A stretch of 64,000 bases of DNA from Flavivirga abyssicola (GTDB taxonomy: Bacteria > Bacteroidota > Bacteroidia > Flavobacteriales > Flavobacteriaceae): assembly GCF_030540775.2 (NCBI RefSeq), contig NZ_CP141266.1, forward strand, positions 2,529,001-2,593,000. The letters are read 5' to 3'. Below the pieces are notes generated by a model. That model was not told the DNA's origin and did not search any database. It saw nothing but the letters and a program-made list of their open reading frames with translations. This document shows, in pieces, positions 63,443 through 64,000 of this stretch (positions are counted from its first letter, which is position 1; each line of letters begins with the position of its first letter). The translations under genes and the position numbers were made by a program.

Positions 63443-64000
63443 ATGAGAACATACGACGTTATTATTGTTGGAGGAGGCGCAGCAGGTTTTTTTGCAGCCA
63501 TTACTATTGCTGAGTTAAACCCGAGTTTAAAAGTAGCGATTTTAGAACGAGGAAAAGAGGGGCTACAAAAGGTCAAAATATCTGGAGGTGGCCGATGTAA
63601 TGTAACGCATGCAGAGTTTATACCTTCAGAATTAGTACAAAACTATCCAAGAGGTGAAAAAGAATTATTAGGCCCTTTTCATCAGTTTATGACAGGTGAT
63701 ACCATGGAGTGGTTCGAAAAACGTGGCGTCCCGTTAAAAATTGAAGACGACGGACGGATGTTCCCAGAATCAAATTCATCACAAACCATTATTGATTGTT
63801 TTTTGAAGGAGGCGCAAGAGAATGGTGTAGGAGTCTTATACAATCATTCGGTAAAGTTTATTAAAAAGAAACAAGACCTATGGGAGTTAGAAACAACAGA
63901 AGGTCAATTTACTTCAAAAAAAGTACTAATAACAACAGGTAGCAATCCAAAAATATGGAATCTTTTGGAGGACTTGGGACATTCTATTTCACAGCCCGTA
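63443..64000 (+). CDS. HI0933-like NAD(P)/FAD-dependent oxidoreductase, N-terminal part (cut by window edge)
   Basis: 186 codons are open to the window end. MRTYDVIIVGGGAAGFFAA is a Rossmann FAD-binding start, and KVKISGGGRCNVTHAEF is the signature of the HI0933/BaiN/YhiN flavoprotein family. EDDGRMFPESNSS also matches. Members are about 400 residues, so the last half is missing. Known relatives include bile-acid reductase BaiN; most have unknown function. The start at ATG 63443 gives the usual N-terminus directly before the FAD motif. Confidence 0.93.
   Translation, partial: MRTYDVIIVGGGAAGFFAAITIAELNPSLKVAILERGKEGLQKVKISGGGRCNVTHAEFIPSELVQNYPRGEKELLGPFHQFMTGDTMEWFEKRGVPLKIEDDGRMFPESNSSQTIIDCFLKEAQENGVGVLYNHSVKFIKKKQDLWELETTEGQFTSKKVLITTGSNPKIWNLLEDLGHSISQPV

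Noticed and set aside
1-64000. CRISPR array, rRNA operon or intact transposase
   Set aside because: Reading the window by eye I found no evenly spaced short repeats, no rRNA-like sequence and no complete transposase gene.

Overview
The window looks like a chromosomal segment of a marine Flavobacteriaceae-type member of the Bacteroidota. The DNA is AT-rich. Many lipoproteins have short signal peptides ending at a cysteine, one enzyme carries a type IX secretion sorting domain, there is a TonB-dependent receptor with a carboxypeptidase-regulatory-like N-terminus, and promoters of the TTG / TAnnTTTG type can be seen. No species can be named from the sequence alone.

Region 1 (1-15105, + strand) is part of a polysaccharide utilisation locus. 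It holds the end of a GH29-type fucosidase, two right-handed beta-helix enzymes resembling GH141 (one with a T9SS tail), a second GH29-type lipoprotein, a fibronectin-III-like lipoprotein, an FGly sulfatase lipoprotein, a sugar-porter MFS transporter, an (alpha/alpha)6-type glycosidase and a GH36-type alpha-galactosidase. The mix suggests a sulfated polymer containing fucose and galactose. No SusC/SusD pair is inside the window.

Region 2 (15302-29551) starts with an M20 dipeptidase and an intact tRNA-Leu(UAG). The 3' part of that tRNA and its terminator recur as a decayed copy at 29440-29551, next to an N-terminal stub of a tyrosine integrase. The 12.5 kb between them reads as an eroded integrative island. 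It holds an eight-gene set of unknown secreted proteins and lipoproteins, two AraC regulators, a metalloprotease-like lipoprotein broken by an amber codon, and a truncated sensor-propeller gene.

Region 3 (29662-45923) is the most unusual. Thirteen consecutive minus-strand genes combine an aldoxime dehydratase and a nitrilase with homogentisate dioxygenase, fumarylacetoacetase, a 3-oxoacid CoA-transferase, a flavin-reductase-like protein, an MhpA-like FAD monooxygenase with a fused C-terminal small domain, a divergent metallo-beta-lactamase-fold protein, a membrane protein, an AraC regulator, a TonB receptor and an AhpD-like protein. A divergent TetR gene lies at the head. I read this as a route from an aryl-acetaldoxime through nitrile and arylacetate to homogentisate, then fumarate and acetoacetyl-CoA. 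No conventional maleylacetoacetate isomerase is present.

Region 4 (46498-64000) is more ordinary. It holds transketolase and a short transaldolase, a GAF protein, a Qnr-like pentapeptide protein and an HD domain fused to a Pycsar-type membrane effector. It also has a methionine-sulfoxide repair operon containing a broken glutaredoxin, an alpha/beta hydrolase-OsmC fusion, a large phosphoesterase / kinase-like / beta-barrel protein, a propeller-like lipoprotein and the start of an HI0933-like flavoprotein. Short dispersed palindromic repeats sit in several intergenic gaps.
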